NCBI GenBank assembly: GCA_946479825.1
Contig: CAMLHU010000091.1
Coordinates: 1 to 8,109 of the forward strand
DNA length: 8,109 nt
Direction of reading: 5' to 3'
Origin: an uncultured Gemmatimonadota bacterium
GTDB lineage: Bacteria > Gemmatimonadota > Gemmatimonadetes > Gemmatimonadales > GWC2-71-9
Below, in pieces: positions 1-8,109 of this stretch (the first letter of the stretch is position 1; every line of letters begins with the position of its first letter). The position numbers were made by a program, and so were the translations under genes. The notes beneath the pieces were generated by a model. It saw only the letters and a list, made by a program, of their open reading frames with translations. It did no database searches and had not been told where the DNA came from.

Positions 1-24
1 CCCTCTCCGCGTATGCGGAGAGGG
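1..24. repeat. Perfect palindromic hairpin at window edge (REP-like or terminator of upstream gene)
   Basis: Positions 1-10 (CCCTCTCCGC) pair perfectly with 15-24 (GCGGAGAGGG) around a 4-nt GTAT loop, and are followed by a G-rich tail (GGGCCGGGGGGTGAGG, 24-39). A C/T-rich arm, a short loop, a G/A-rich arm and then GGGGGTGAGG is a layout I associate with dispersed intergenic palindromes in many GC-rich genomes. No T-tract follows on the plus strand, so it is not a canonical intrinsic terminator in that direction. It could still stop transcription or protect the 3' end of a gene lying to the left. The element touches the window edge and may be longer. The hairpin is seen directly; the repeat-family assignment is inference. 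Confidence 0.55.
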
Positions 25-42
25 GGCCGGGGGGTGAGGCAT

Positions 43-72
43 CTGGCTTCCCTCCGCCAGCGCCGATACTAT
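43..72 (+). promoter_or_regulatory. Candidate thiC promoter region with a small inverted repeat
   Basis: The riboswitch P1 helix begins at 77, so the transcript should start at or just before it. Overlapping -10-like hexamers GATACT (65-70) and TACTAT (67-72), each matching TATAAT at 4 of 6 positions, sit 5-10 nt upstream of that point, about the expected distance. The only -35-like sequence is a weak CTGGCT (43-48), 16 nt upstream of GATACT. The same stretch contains an inverted repeat, CTGGC (43-47) with GCCAG (56-60). This could be an operator or chance. The evidence is positional and weak. Confidence 0.33.
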
Positions 73-76
73 TGAA

Positions 77-1920
<1,844 letters not shown>

Positions 1921-1923
<3 letters not shown>

Positions 1924-1935
1924 CCGTCGGGGTCA
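1921..1935. repeat. Small inverted repeat holding both stop codons of convergent genes
   Basis: TGACC (1921-1925), GTCGG loop, GGTCA (1931-1935). The left arm begins with the thiC stop TGA. The right arm, read on the minus strand, begins with the TGA stop of the convergent oxidoreductase gene. With only 9 bp between the stops there is no room for an ordinary terminator, and no T-tract follows on either strand. A 5-bp stem alone is weak, so the two transcripts probably overlap at their 3' ends. The repeat may be chance. Confidence 0.4.
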
Positions 1936-3009
1936 GCCTCGCAGATACCGCCGCTCGCGCAGCTCCTTGAGGGCGCGGGCGGCGGTCCCTTCATAGGTGA
2001 ACGGCCCGAACGCGACCAGCGCGCGTCCCGGAGCGGTCGCGAGGAAGAGGGGGCGGGTCCGGAGGCGGTAGCGCCGGAGCGGCCCGGTCCCGGTCGCCAC
2101 GCAGAGCAGGTTGTGGGCGAGTACCGGCCCCGCGGCGATCGGGTCCACCGGTGCGCCATTGCAGGTCGCCGCGTCCCCCGCGGCGAAGACCAGCGGATCG
2201 TCCGCGGTCCGCAGCCATCCATCCACCCGCAGGAATCCGGCGTCGTCGGTCGGCAGTCCGGTCGCCGCCGCGAACGGATGCGGCGCCGGCTCGGTGGCCC
2301 ACACCGTCCCGTCGGCCGGAATGCCGGTCCCGTCGGCCAGGACCACCCGGCCCGGCTCGAGCGCGCCGATCCGCACGCCCGGCCGGGCGGCCACATCGGC
2401 GCGGGCGAGTGCCTCGGCCACCCGGCGCGCCAGGCGCGGGCGCCCGGGCAGCAGGGTGGGTCCGGGCACCAGCAGCGTCACTGCGGCCGTCGGGGCTCGC
2501 AGGCGGACCGCCAGGGCGAGCTCGGCGGCCAGCGGGCCGCCGCCCACGACCGTGACCTGCGGCGGGCGCTCGCCGGCGCGCCGGAACACCCCGTCGAGCG
2601 CCGGCACCAGGGCCGCCGCTTCCGCGGCGGGGCGGACCATCAACGCGTGGGTCCGCACGCCGGGGAGCTCGCTCCCGGCGAGGCCGGCCCCGATGGCGAT
2701 CGAAAGCACGTCGTAACGGAGGGCCGTGCCGTCCCCCAGCCGGACCTCCCGCCGGGCGCGGTCGAGCCCGGTCGCGAGGGTGATCCGGACCCTGGCGCCC
2801 GCCTGTTCCGCCAGCGCGCCGACGTCGATCGTCGCTCCGGCGAACGGGAGGGCCCCGGCGGCGACGTCGGGCAGCAGGCTCGGCAGGAACTGCCGGGGGT
2901 CGGGGGTCACCAGGGTCACCTCGACGTCGTCGAGGCGCTCGTCGCGGAGTGCGCGCAGCACGGCGAGGTGCGGGTGGCCGGCACCGAGGAGGACGAGGCG
3001 GACGGGCAT
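1933..3009 (-). CDS. FAD/NAD(P)-dependent oxidoreductase of the SelD-associated (Nterm_to_SelD) type
   Basis: This 358-residue protein is a pyridine-nucleotide-disulfide-oxidoreductase-fold flavoprotein. The FAD site starts with LLGAGHPHLAVL (residues 7-18), the GxGHxHL signature of a family often fused to or next to selenide water dikinase (SelD). LPSLLPDVAAG (42-52) and IDVGALAEQAGARV (61-74) also follow that family. The second, NAD(P)-binding Rossmann motif is VTVVGGGPLAAELALA (152-167). The FAD-closing VFAAGD ends at D279. The canonical lysine/arginine segment after AGD (PKAGVxAVRxGP in relatives as I recall them) is replaced by VDPIAAGP (288-295), so substrate handling may differ. There are only two cysteines, C283 and C303, so classical sulfide:quinone oxidoreductase chemistry is unlikely. 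No SelD gene is present. No Shine-Dalgarno sequence precedes the ATG. The gene diverges from the persulfide dioxygenase gene. The fold is near certain; the reaction is unknown. Confidence 0.82.
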   Translation of the reverse strand: MPVRLVLLGAGHPHLAVLRALRDERLDDVEVTLVTPDPRQFLPSLLPDVAAGALPFAGATIDVGALAEQAGARVRITLATGLDRARREVRLGDGTALRYDVLSIAIGAGLAGSELPGVRTHALMVRPAAEAAALVPALDGVFRRAGERPPQVTVVGGGPLAAELALAVRLRAPTAAVTLLVPGPTLLPGRPRLARRVAEALARADVAARPGVRIGALEPGRVVLADGTGIPADGTVWATEPAPHPFAAATGLPTDDAGFLRVDGWLRTADDPLVFAAGDAATCNGAPVDPIAAGPVLAHNLLCVATGTGPLRRYRLRTRPLFLATAPGRALVAFGPFTYEGTAARALKELRERRYLRG

Positions 3010-3101
3010 CGCTGGAAGGTAGTCCGTCCTGGCCGACCGGCCACCCGGGCGCGTCCCCCGGCGGCGGAGTATCTTGGAACGACCATATCCTCACCCGGCC
3101 C
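3010..3101. promoter_or_regulatory. Divergent intergenic region between the oxidoreductase and persulfide dioxygenase genes
   Basis: These 92 bp must carry the promoters for both divergent genes. The sequence contains a local A/T-rich island, AGTATCTTGG (3068-3077). On the plus strand it offers TATCTT (3070-3075) as a possible -10. On the minus strand the complement of 3068-3073 reads GATACT, the same hexamer proposed for thiC. No convincing -35 box is found at the right distance in either direction. Neither start codon has a purine-rich Shine-Dalgarno sequence: CCTCACCCGGCCC precedes the plus-strand ATG, and CTACCTTCCAGCG precedes the minus-strand ATG. Both genes may use short leaders with non-SD initiation. 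Promoter placement is tentative. Confidence 0.3.
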
Positions 3102-4526
3102 ATGATCTTCCAGCGCCTGTATGACGACCGGCTCGCCCAGGCGAGCTACCTGATCGGCTGCGCCGCCACCGGCGAGGCGATCGTCGTGGACCCGCTCCGC
3201 GACCCGGACCGCTATCTCTCGGCCGCCGAGCAGGAGGGCCTCCGCATCACGATGGTGACGGAGACCCACATCCACGCGGACTTCCTTTCCGGCAGCCGCG
3301 AGCTGGCCCACCGCGCCGGCGCGACGCTGCTGCTCTCCGATTGCGGCGACGCCGAGTGGAAGTACGGCTTCGCGGCCAGCGACCGCGCCCGGCTCCTCGC
3401 CGACGGCGACGTCTTCCACGTCGGCCGGATCGCGTTCCGCGTGCTCCACACCCCCGGCCACACCCCCGAGCACATCAGCTTCGTGGTCACCGACACGGCG
3501 GCCGGCAGCGAACCGATGGGGATCCTCTCCGGAGATTTCGTATTCTGCGGCGACGTCGGCCGGCCGGACCTCCTTGAGAAGGCGGTCAAGGTCCGCGGCT
3601 CGGCCGAACGCGCAGCGCGGGTGCTGTGGCGGAGCCTCGAGCGCTTCCGCGCGCTCCCCGACCACCTGCAGCTCTGGCCTGGGCACGGCGCTGGGTCGGC
3701 GTGCGGCAAGGGGATGAGTGCGGTGCCGCAGTCCACCGTGGGCTATGAGAAGCGCGTCAACTGGGCCTTCCTCGCGGCGGATGAGGCGGCGTTCGTCCGC
3801 GACGTCCTGGCCGGCCAGCCCGAGCCGCCGCGCTACTTCGCGCAGATGAAGCGGATCAACCGCGCAGGCCCTGCGCTCCTGGGCGAGCGCCGGCCCGCGC
3901 ACCGGCGGCCGTTCACCGAGCTCAGCGGGCCCTTCGCCGGCATCGGCGCATCCGGCGAGCTGGTGGTGGACCTCCGTCCGGCACCGGACTACGCCGCGGC
4001 CCACGTACCGGGGACGATCAGCATCCCCTGGAACCGTTCCTTCACCAACTGGGCCGGGAGCCTGCTCCCCTACGACCGGGACCTCGCCCTGATCCTTCCG
4101 GGTGACGACGGCGCGGTCCTCGAGCCGGTACTCCGTGCGCTCGAGTCCATCGGTCTCGATCGCGTGATGGGGTGGTGGCCGGAGGTGGCGGTGGCCGACT
4201 GGATCGAGGCTGGCGGCCGCCCCGGGTCGGTGGCCCAGGCTCAGCCGGCATCGGTGCCCGGGCGCAGCGTGGCGATCGTGGACGTCCGGGCGCGCACCGA
4301 ATGGGAGGCCGGGCACCTGCCCGGCGCGGTGCATATCCCGCTGCAGGAACTCGAGGAGCGCTGGGACGAGCTCCCCGCCGGGCGGCCGCTGGTGATGCAG
4401 TGCCAGGGGGGTGGCCGGTCGGCCATCGCCGCCAGCCTCCTGCGGGCCCGCGGCATCGCCGAGGTCGAGAACCTCGCCGGCGGCTACTCGGCCTGGGTGG
4501 CGGCGGGACTGCCGGTCGAGGCGTAG
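3102..4526 (+). CDS. CstB-like persulfide dioxygenase with pseudo-rhodanese and active rhodanese domains
   Basis: This predicted cytoplasmic enzyme oxidises glutathione or other low-molecular-weight persulfides with O2 and passes sulfane sulfur on through a rhodanese. Residues 1-275 form a metallo-beta-lactamase domain of ETHE1/persulfide dioxygenase type. It has THIHADF (H56, H58, D60), TPGHTPEH (H120) and SGDFVFCGDVGRPDL (D145). H56, H120 and D145 fit the mono-iron facial triad. WPGHGAGSACGKG carries H195 and C201. A first rhodanese-like domain (about 284-371) lacks the catalytic cysteine: LILPGDDG (330-337) stands where the active loop should be. A second rhodanese domain (about 388-474) has QCQGGGRS with C434. 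This layout matches S. aureus CstB, whose PDO-domain cysteine is, as I recall, also numbered 201. The ATG at 3102 begins at MIFQRLYDDRLAQASYLIG, the normal family N-terminus; the in-frame extension back to 2949 is low-complexity and overlaps the divergent gene. The kinase gene follows 3 nt later. Confidence 0.93.
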   Translation: MIFQRLYDDRLAQASYLIGCAATGEAIVVDPLRDPDRYLSAAEQEGLRITMVTETHIHADFLSGSRELAHRAGATLLLSDCGDAEWKYGFAASDRARLLADGDVFHVGRIAFRVLHTPGHTPEHISFVVTDTAAGSEPMGILSGDFVFCGDVGRPDLLEKAVKVRGSAERAARVLWRSLERFRALPDHLQLWPGHGAGSACGKGMSAVPQSTVGYEKRVNWAFLAADEAAFVRDVLAGQPEPPRYFAQMKRINRAGPALLGERRPAHRRPFTELSGPFAGIGASGELVVDLRPAPDYAAAHVPGTISIPWNRSFTNWAGSLLPYDRDLALILPGDDGAVLEPVLRALESIGLDRVMGWWPEVAVADWIEAGGRPGSVAQAQPASVPGRSVAIVDVRARTEWEAGHLPGAVHIPLQELEERWDELPAGRPLVMQCQGGGRSAIAASLLRARGIAEVENLAGGYSAWVAAGLPVEA

Positions 4527-4529
4527 CCC

Positions 4530-6821
4530 ATGGATCTGGTCGAGGCGATCAACCCGCTCACGCGCGTCGGACTCGTCGTCCAGCTCGCGTCCGTCGCCTC
4601 GCTCGTGCTGCTCTTCGTCGTGCTCGGACGTCAGGCGCCCGGCCGGCGGTATTTCACCAGCTGGACCTGGGCGTGGGGCGCGCTCTCCGCCGCATACCTC
4701 GCCCTCGCGCTGCGCTTCGGGGCGCTCCCGCTGGTCCCGGGCACGGCGGTCGCGTTCGAGCACCAGCCGACGGTCCGCTTCCTCTACCACCTCTACCAGC
4801 TCGGCAAGGTCCTCGGCGTGGGCCTCATCACGGCCGGGGCCCTCACGGTACGGTTCCCCGGGCGGCGCCTGCGCCTCGCCCCGGCGCTCGGGGCGCTCGG
4901 GGCGCTCGGCGTCGTCTCGGTCGCCGTGTCGGGCCGGCTCGAGATGCAGCTCGTCCTGCAGAGCCTGCTGATCGTGCCGCTGTTCTGCGCCGGCGCGTGG
5001 GCCCTCCTCGGGCGCGGGGACCGGCTGGCCGGGGTCGGGCCCCGGCTCACGGGGCTCATCCTGGCGGCGCTCGCCGCGCTCTGGCTGGCCTACGGATTCG
5101 ACTACGCCCAGATGCTCGGCGCGGTCTCGACGGGCCCGCTTCCGGCGTTCCTCCGCGGGCTCGTCACGCTCAACACCTTCATCGACTCGATCGGCACGCT
5201 GCTGCTCGGGTACGGGATGGTGCTGATCCTGATGGAGGACGTCCGCGCCGAGACGATCGAGGAGCGGGCCGCGCGGCTACGCGACGTCGCGGCGTCGGAG
5301 GCGCGACTGGCCGGGATCGTCCGGTCGGCGCGGGATGCGATCATGACGCTCGACGAGGCGGGCAACGTGTCGCTGGCCAACCCGGCGGCCGAGACGATGT
5401 TCGCGCGGGAGGCGTCCGCCCTGGTCGGCCTGCACGTCTCCGCCCTCATCCCTGACGTCGGGCCGGTGATGCTGCACACGGCCGCCGGCGCCGCGCCGTT
5501 CGGGTCGGGTCACGTGGTGCCGCGGTTCCAGCTGAGCGGCCGCCGCGCCGACGGCGGACAGTTCCCGCTCGAGCTCTCGGCCGCGGCGCTCGACGGGCCC
5601 GGGGCGCGGGGCTGGATCCTGGTGATCGGCGACATCACCCAGCGCCGGTTGCACGAGGCCGAGCGCGAAGCGCTGCAGGAACGGCTGGCGCACGCGCAGA
5701 AGATGGAAGCGGTCGGCCGGCTGGTGTCCGGCGTCGCGCACGAGCTCAACAACCCACTGGCGGCGATCCTCACCTTCAGCGAGTCGCTGCTGCACGGCCA
5801 GCACCCGCCCGAGGACCGCGAGGCGCTGGAGGCCATCCGCGACCAGGCCCAGCGGTCGCGCACGATCGTCCGCGACCTGCTCGCCTTCGTCGGTCGGCGC
5901 GAGGAGCGGCGCGAGCGCCTGGCGCCGGCGGCGCTGCTCGAGCGGGTCGTGCGTGGGGCCACGCCGATGCTCGCCCGGCACGGCGCCGTGCTCCAGACCG
6001 ACATCCCGCGCAACCTCCCCGAGATCCAGGCCGACGCGGCGGGCATCGAGCAGGTGGTGACCAACCTCCTCTCCAACGCGGCGTTCGCCGCCGGCGAGGG
6101 CGGGCGGGTGGTTCTGAGCGCCCGCGCCGAGGCCTTCGGCGGCCTCGCGATCGTGGTGACGGACTCGGGGCCCGGCATTTCATCCGCGGTATATCCGCGG
6201 CTGTTCGAGCCGTTCTTCACCACCAAGCCGCCGGGAATCGGGACCGGGCTCGGGCTGTCCGTGTCGCTCGGCATCGTCGAGAACCACGGCGGGGGCATCA
6301 AGGCGGAGAACCTGCCGGGGGGCGGGGCCCGCTTCACGGTGACCCTCCCGCGGGTCGAGCGCGCCTCGCCGATCTCAGTGCTGGTGCCCCAGCGGCCTGC
6401 GGCCGCGCAGGGCGCCGGCCTGCCCCCGGTCGAGGGGAACCCGCGGGTCCTGCTCATCGAGGACGAACAGCCGGTGCGCCTGGCGCTCCGGCGGTACTTC
6501 GAGCGGCACGGCTGGCAGGTGGACGAGGCCTCGGACGGCGCCCAGGGGCTGGCACGCCTGCAGGCCGACGGCGTCGAGGCCGAGTACCGGCTGGTCGTGT
6601 GCGACCTCAAGATGCCGGGGATCTCGGGGATCGAACTCCACGAGCGGCTCACCGCCGCCGGGTCTCCCGTCCTCGACCGGCTGATCTTCGCGACCGGCGA
6701 CGTCGCCTCGCCGGAGGCGGCCGCCTTCCTGGCCCGCACCACCCGCCCGGTCCTCGAGAAGCCGTTCGAACTCGCCCAGCTCGCCGTGGCGGTGCGCGCG
6801 GTCCTGGCCACGGATGGCTGA
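4530..6821 (+). CDS. Hybrid sensor histidine kinase: 7-TM input domain, PAS, HisKA, HATPase, receiver
   Basis: This 763-residue membrane signalling protein contains the following in order. About seven hydrophobic helices lie within residues 12-236 (roughly 12-32, 42-63, 91-109, 114-134, 138-160, 172-194 and 210-236) and form an input domain I cannot assign to a named family. A short charged linker, likely coiled coil, spans 237-262. A PAS domain spans about 262-375. The HisKA dimerisation helix carries the phospho-acceptor H404 in GVAHELNNPLAAI. The HATPase domain has its N-box around N512/N516 (TNLLSNAA), D545-SGPGI and the PFFTTKPPGIGTGLGLS lid (561-577). A C-terminal receiver has acidic pocket E644/D645/E646, phospho-acceptor D692 (CDLKMPG), T722 and K744 (LEKPF). 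All catalytic residues are present. No Hpt or DNA-binding output domain is attached, and no partner response regulator is in the window. GAGG at 4518-4521 is a usable ribosome site inside the preceding gene, implying co-translation with the persulfide dioxygenase. The stimulus is unknown. Confidence 0.93.
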   Translation: MDLVEAINPLTRVGLVVQLASVASLVLLFVVLGRQAPGRRYFTSWTWAWGALSAAYLALALRFGALPLVPGTAVAFEHQPTVRFLYHLYQLGKVLGVGLITAGALTVRFPGRRLRLAPALGALGALGVVSVAVSGRLEMQLVLQSLLIVPLFCAGAWALLGRGDRLAGVGPRLTGLILAALAALWLAYGFDYAQMLGAVSTGPLPAFLRGLVTLNTFIDSIGTLLLGYGMVLILMEDVRAETIEERAARLRDVAASEARLAGIVRSARDAIMTLDEAGNVSLANPAAETMFAREASALVGLHVSALIPDVGPVMLHTAAGAAPFGSGHVVPRFQLSGRRADGGQFPLELSAAALDGPGARGWILVIGDITQRRLHEAEREALQERLAHAQKMEAVGRLVSGVAHELNNPLAAILTFSESLLHGQHPPEDREALEAIRDQAQRSRTIVRDLLAFVGRREERRERLAPAALLERVVRGATPMLARHGAVLQTDIPRNLPEIQADAAGIEQVVTNLLSNAAFAAGEGGRVVLSARAEAFGGLAIVVTDSGPGISSAVYPRLFEPFFTTKPPGIGTGLGLSVSLGIVENHGGGIKAENLPGGGARFTVTLPRVERASPISVLVPQRPAAAQGAGLPPVEGNPRVLLIEDEQPVRLALRRYFERHGWQVDEASDGAQGLARLQADGVEAEYRLVVCDLKMPGISGIELHERLTAAGSPVLDRLIFATGDVASPEAAAFLARTTRPVLEKPFELAQLAVAVRAVLATDG

Positions 6822-8061
6822 GGCCGCCGGCCGCGGGCCGGTGGTCGTCGTCGGCGCCGGGGCCGCCGGCCTCATGGCGGCGGGATGGGCCGCCGCCGGA
6901 GGCGCCCGGGTGATCCTGCTCGAACGCACCCGCGACGGCGGCCGGAAGATCCTCATCAGCGGTGGCGGCCGCTGCAACATCCTCCCGTCGGCGATGGACC
7001 CCGCGCAGTACGTCACCGACTCCTCCCCCCGCATCGTCCGCAACATCCTCCGCTCGTGGCCCCTCGACGCGCAACGCCGCTTCTTCGAGCACGACCTCGG
7101 CCTCCCGCTCGCACTTGAAGCCGAGAGCGGGAAGCTCTTCCCGACGTCGAACAAGGCGCGTGACGTGCGCGACGGCCTCGTCCGCTGGGTCCGCGGTCGC
7201 GGCGCGGAGATCGCCTTCGGCGTGACGGTGACGGAATGGGCGCCGGCGCCCGACGGCGGGTGGGTCGTGCAGACGGACACCGGACCGATCGCGGCGGCAC
7301 GGGTCGTCGTCGCGACCGGCGGCCTGTCGGTGCCGCAGACCGGTAGCGACGGCACCGGCCTCCGGACGCTGGCGGCGCTCGGCCACACGATCCACCCGAC
7401 GTATCCGGCGCTCACGCCGCTCACCCTCTCGCCACCGAGGTTCGCGGAGCTTGCGGGGGTGTCGGTCCACGTGACGATCGAGTCCGGTCACGGGCGCGAC
7501 CAGTTCAGCACCAGCGGCGGCTTCCTCTTTACCCACCGGGGATACAGCGGGCCCGCGGTGCTCAACGCGAGTCACCTGCTGACCCGTGTTCGGGGCGAAG
7601 GACCTCGGCCGGAGTTGCGCGTCTGCTGGGGCGAGCTCTCGGCGGACGACTGGGAGCGGGAATTCTCGGGCGGCCCCCGGCTCGTCGGCACCGTCGTGCG
7701 TGCCCACCTTCCCGAGCGACTGGCCGACCGGCTGCTGGCCGAGGCGGGCGTTCCCCGTGACCGCCCGCTGGCCCAGCTCCGGCGGGAGGAGCGCACGGCC
7801 CTGGTCACCGCGCTCACCCGGTTCCCCCTGCCGAGCACCGGCGACGAGGGGTATCGGAAGGCCGAGGTCACCGGCGGCGGCGTGGCGCTCGACGAGATCG
7901 TTCCCGCGACGATGGAAAGCCGGCTCCGGCCTGGCCTGCATATCTGCGGGGAGGCGCTCGACTGCTTCGGCCCGATCGGCGGCTACAACTTTCTCTGGGC
8001 CTGGGTCACCGGGCGCGCGGCCGGAATGGCGGCCGGCTCCGCCGCCAGCCGGTCAATCTGA
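6814..8061 (+). CDS. BaiN/HI0933-family NAD(P)/FAD-dependent oxidoreductase (YhiN-like flavoprotein)
   Basis: This 415-residue cytoplasmic flavoprotein belongs to the HI0933/YhiN/BaiN group. The family signatures are all visible. They are the dinucleotide site VVVVGAGAAGLMAA (residues 10-23), GGRKILISGGGRCNI (42-56), LFPTSNKARDVRDGL (108-122), VVATGGLSVPQTGSDGTG (165-182) and FTHRGYSGPAVLNAS (239-253). At the C-terminus are the FAD-binding AEVTGGGVALDEI (350-362) and GLHICGEALDCFGPIGGYNFLWAWVTGRAAG (374-404), which is the family's end. Length is normal. BaiN itself has been linked to bile-acid reduction, but most members have no proven substrate, so that role should not be carried over. The start codon overlaps the kinase stop (ATGGCTGA, 6814-6821) and there is no separate Shine-Dalgarno sequence, so translation is probably coupled. 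It closes the three-gene run. Confidence 0.94.
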   Translation: MAEAAGRGPVVVVGAGAAGLMAAGWAAAGGARVILLERTRDGGRKILISGGGRCNILPSAMDPAQYVTDSSPRIVRNILRSWPLDAQRRFFEHDLGLPLALEAESGKLFPTSNKARDVRDGLVRWVRGRGAEIAFGVTVTEWAPAPDGGWVVQTDTGPIAAARVVVATGGLSVPQTGSDGTGLRTLAALGHTIHPTYPALTPLTLSPPRFAELAGVSVHVTIESGHGRDQFSTSGGFLFTHRGYSGPAVLNASHLLTRVRGEGPRPELRVCWGELSADDWEREFSGGPRLVGTVVRAHLPERLADRLLAEAGVPRDRPLAQLRREERTALVTALTRFPLPSTGDEGYRKAEVTGGGVALDEIVPATMESRLRPGLHICGEALDCFGPIGGYNFLWAWVTGRAAGMAAGSAASRSI

Positions 8062-8109
8062 ACGTCCTTCCTGTCATCACGACACGCGGCGCTGTGCACG
8101 GCGGATGCA
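8062..8109. other. Short downstream tail, nothing recognised
   Basis: After the flavoprotein stop (8059-8061) 48 nt remain. I see no strong hairpin with a T-tract, no ribosome site and no start of a recognisable coding region. Any terminator for the operon, or a further gene, lies beyond the window. Confidence 0.6.

Noticed and set aside
1933..3009. Sulfide:quinone oxidoreductase, tempting next to a persulfide dioxygenase
   Set aside because: Only two cysteines, neither in the usual SQR positions, and the N-terminal GxGHxHL motif belongs to the SelD-associated family.
2949..3101. In-frame 51-residue N-terminal extension of the dioxygenase
   Set aside because: It is Gly/Arg-rich, overlaps the divergent oxidoreductase gene and precedes the normal family N-terminus at MIFQRLYDD.
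2916..4790. Minus-strand open frame of 624 codons opposite the dioxygenase gene
   Set aside because: Arg/Glu/Gly/Ala-rich shadow of the plus-strand gene; it crosses gene boundaries and has no motif.
4856..4915. Repeated GGGGCGCTCGG units inside the kinase gene
   Set aside because: Short tandem similarity encoding ALGALGALG in a transmembrane helix; explained by codon bias and hydrophobic composition.
6649..7941. Minus-strand open frame of 430 codons opposite the BaiN-like gene
   Set aside because: Shadow frame with biased composition; the plus-strand protein carries all family signatures.

Overview
The window is a very GC-rich (roughly 70% by eye), tightly packed stretch of bacterial chromosome. 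It holds five complete protein genes, one well-formed TPP riboswitch and no sign of phage, insertion sequence or CRISPR. The gene set fits a free-living aerobe or facultative aerobe: de novo thiamine synthesis, persulfide detoxification, a hybrid histidine kinase and two flavoproteins. High GC, scarce Shine-Dalgarno sequences and family flavour would suit Gemmatimonadota or a similar high-GC soil/sediment phylum. That is an impression and cannot be settled from the sequence alone.

Left part (1-1923): a perfect palindromic hairpin (1-24) of dispersed-repeat type, then a short promoter region, a TPP (thi-box) riboswitch aptamer (77-164), a strong intrinsic terminator (188-232) that forms its expression platform, and thiC (244-1923), a radical-SAM HMP-P synthase. 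The aptamer's P1 3' strand and the terminator's 5' arm can pair with each other, so a complete ligand-controlled attenuator can be drawn by hand.

Middle (1933-3009, minus strand): a two-Rossmann FAD/NAD(P) oxidoreductase of the family that is often fused to or adjacent to SelD (GxGHxHL motif). It converges on thiC with only 9 bp between the stop codons. It diverges from the next gene across a 92-bp intergenic region.

Right part (3102-8061, plus strand): a compact three-gene run with gaps of +3 and -8 nt, probably one transcript. It encodes a CstB-like persulfide dioxygenase with a degenerate and an active rhodanese domain, a hybrid sensor kinase with a seven-helix membrane input domain, PAS, HisKA, HATPase and a C-terminal receiver, and a BaiN/HI0933-family flavoprotein. 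The most interesting idea is that the uncharacterised membrane input domain of the kinase, co-transcribed with a persulfide dioxygenase, may respond to reactive sulfur or redox state, with the two flavoproteins as redox partners. This is inference from gene order. No single wholly new system is proved here.
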